Source: Thermoproteota archaeon (lineage in GTDB: Archaea > Thermoproteota > Thermoprotei_A > Sulfolobales > Desulfurococcaceae). From it: a DNA stretch of 5,541 bases. Under the pieces are notes generated by a model. It ran no database searches. It was not told the DNA's origin and worked only from the letters and a program-made list of their open reading frames with translations. The position numbers and the translations under genes are program-made. Each line of letters starts with the position of its first letter. Position 1 is the stretch's first letter. This document shows, piece after piece, positions 5,540 through 5,541 of this stretch. The stretch covers positions 1 through 5,541 of the forward strand of contig JAADCY010000118.1 of the NCBI GenBank assembly GCA_013154205.1. Direction: 5' to 3'.

Positions 5540-5541
5540 TA

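Overview
The window looks like part of a chromosome from a hyperthermophilic crenarchaeon, most plausibly Desulfurococcales-like. This is inferred from the sequence style only. Genes have archaeal TATA boxes about 35-65 bases upstream of their starts. Shine-Dalgarno sites are close to the archaeal GGAGGTGA. GTG starts are common, and arginine and isoleucine are often coded by AGG/AGA and ATA. One large surface protein begins with an archaeal type IV pilin-like hydrophobic N-terminus. No species can be named from this stretch.

Left part, minus strand (1-2154): a two-gene operon. Its first gene is hisD (805-2154), encoding a complete histidinol dehydrogenase with all its known zinc and catalytic residues. 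Five bases after its stop begins a sodium:solute symporter family transporter (1-799), which runs off the left edge. The transporter's Shine-Dalgarno site lies on the hisD stop codon, so translation is probably coupled. No other histidine gene is visible, so this HisD may work with an imported substrate.

Middle (2155-2469): a divergent intergenic region of about 315 bases. It holds the hisD promoter, the promoter of the rightward gene, and what looks like a decayed second copy of the hisD promoter, leader and start region. The second copy ends in a nine-residue mini-ORF.

Centre-right, plus strand (2470-4737): a 755-residue surface protein of unknown function. It has a pilin-like membrane anchor, a short beta-rich stalk domain, two related galactose-binding-like (jelly-roll) modules and a tryptophan-rich C-terminal part. 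It is the most unusual protein here and is probably an extracellular binding or adhesion protein.

Right part (4738-5541): an AT-rich intergenic region with T-tract terminators, a TATA box and four copies of a TAGAACA motif. It leads to a small multi-spanning membrane protein (4935-5294). Eight bases further on, convergent with it, lies a short acidic helical protein (5303-5539, minus) whose start sits at the window edge. No tRNA, rRNA, CRISPR array or insertion sequence was seen.
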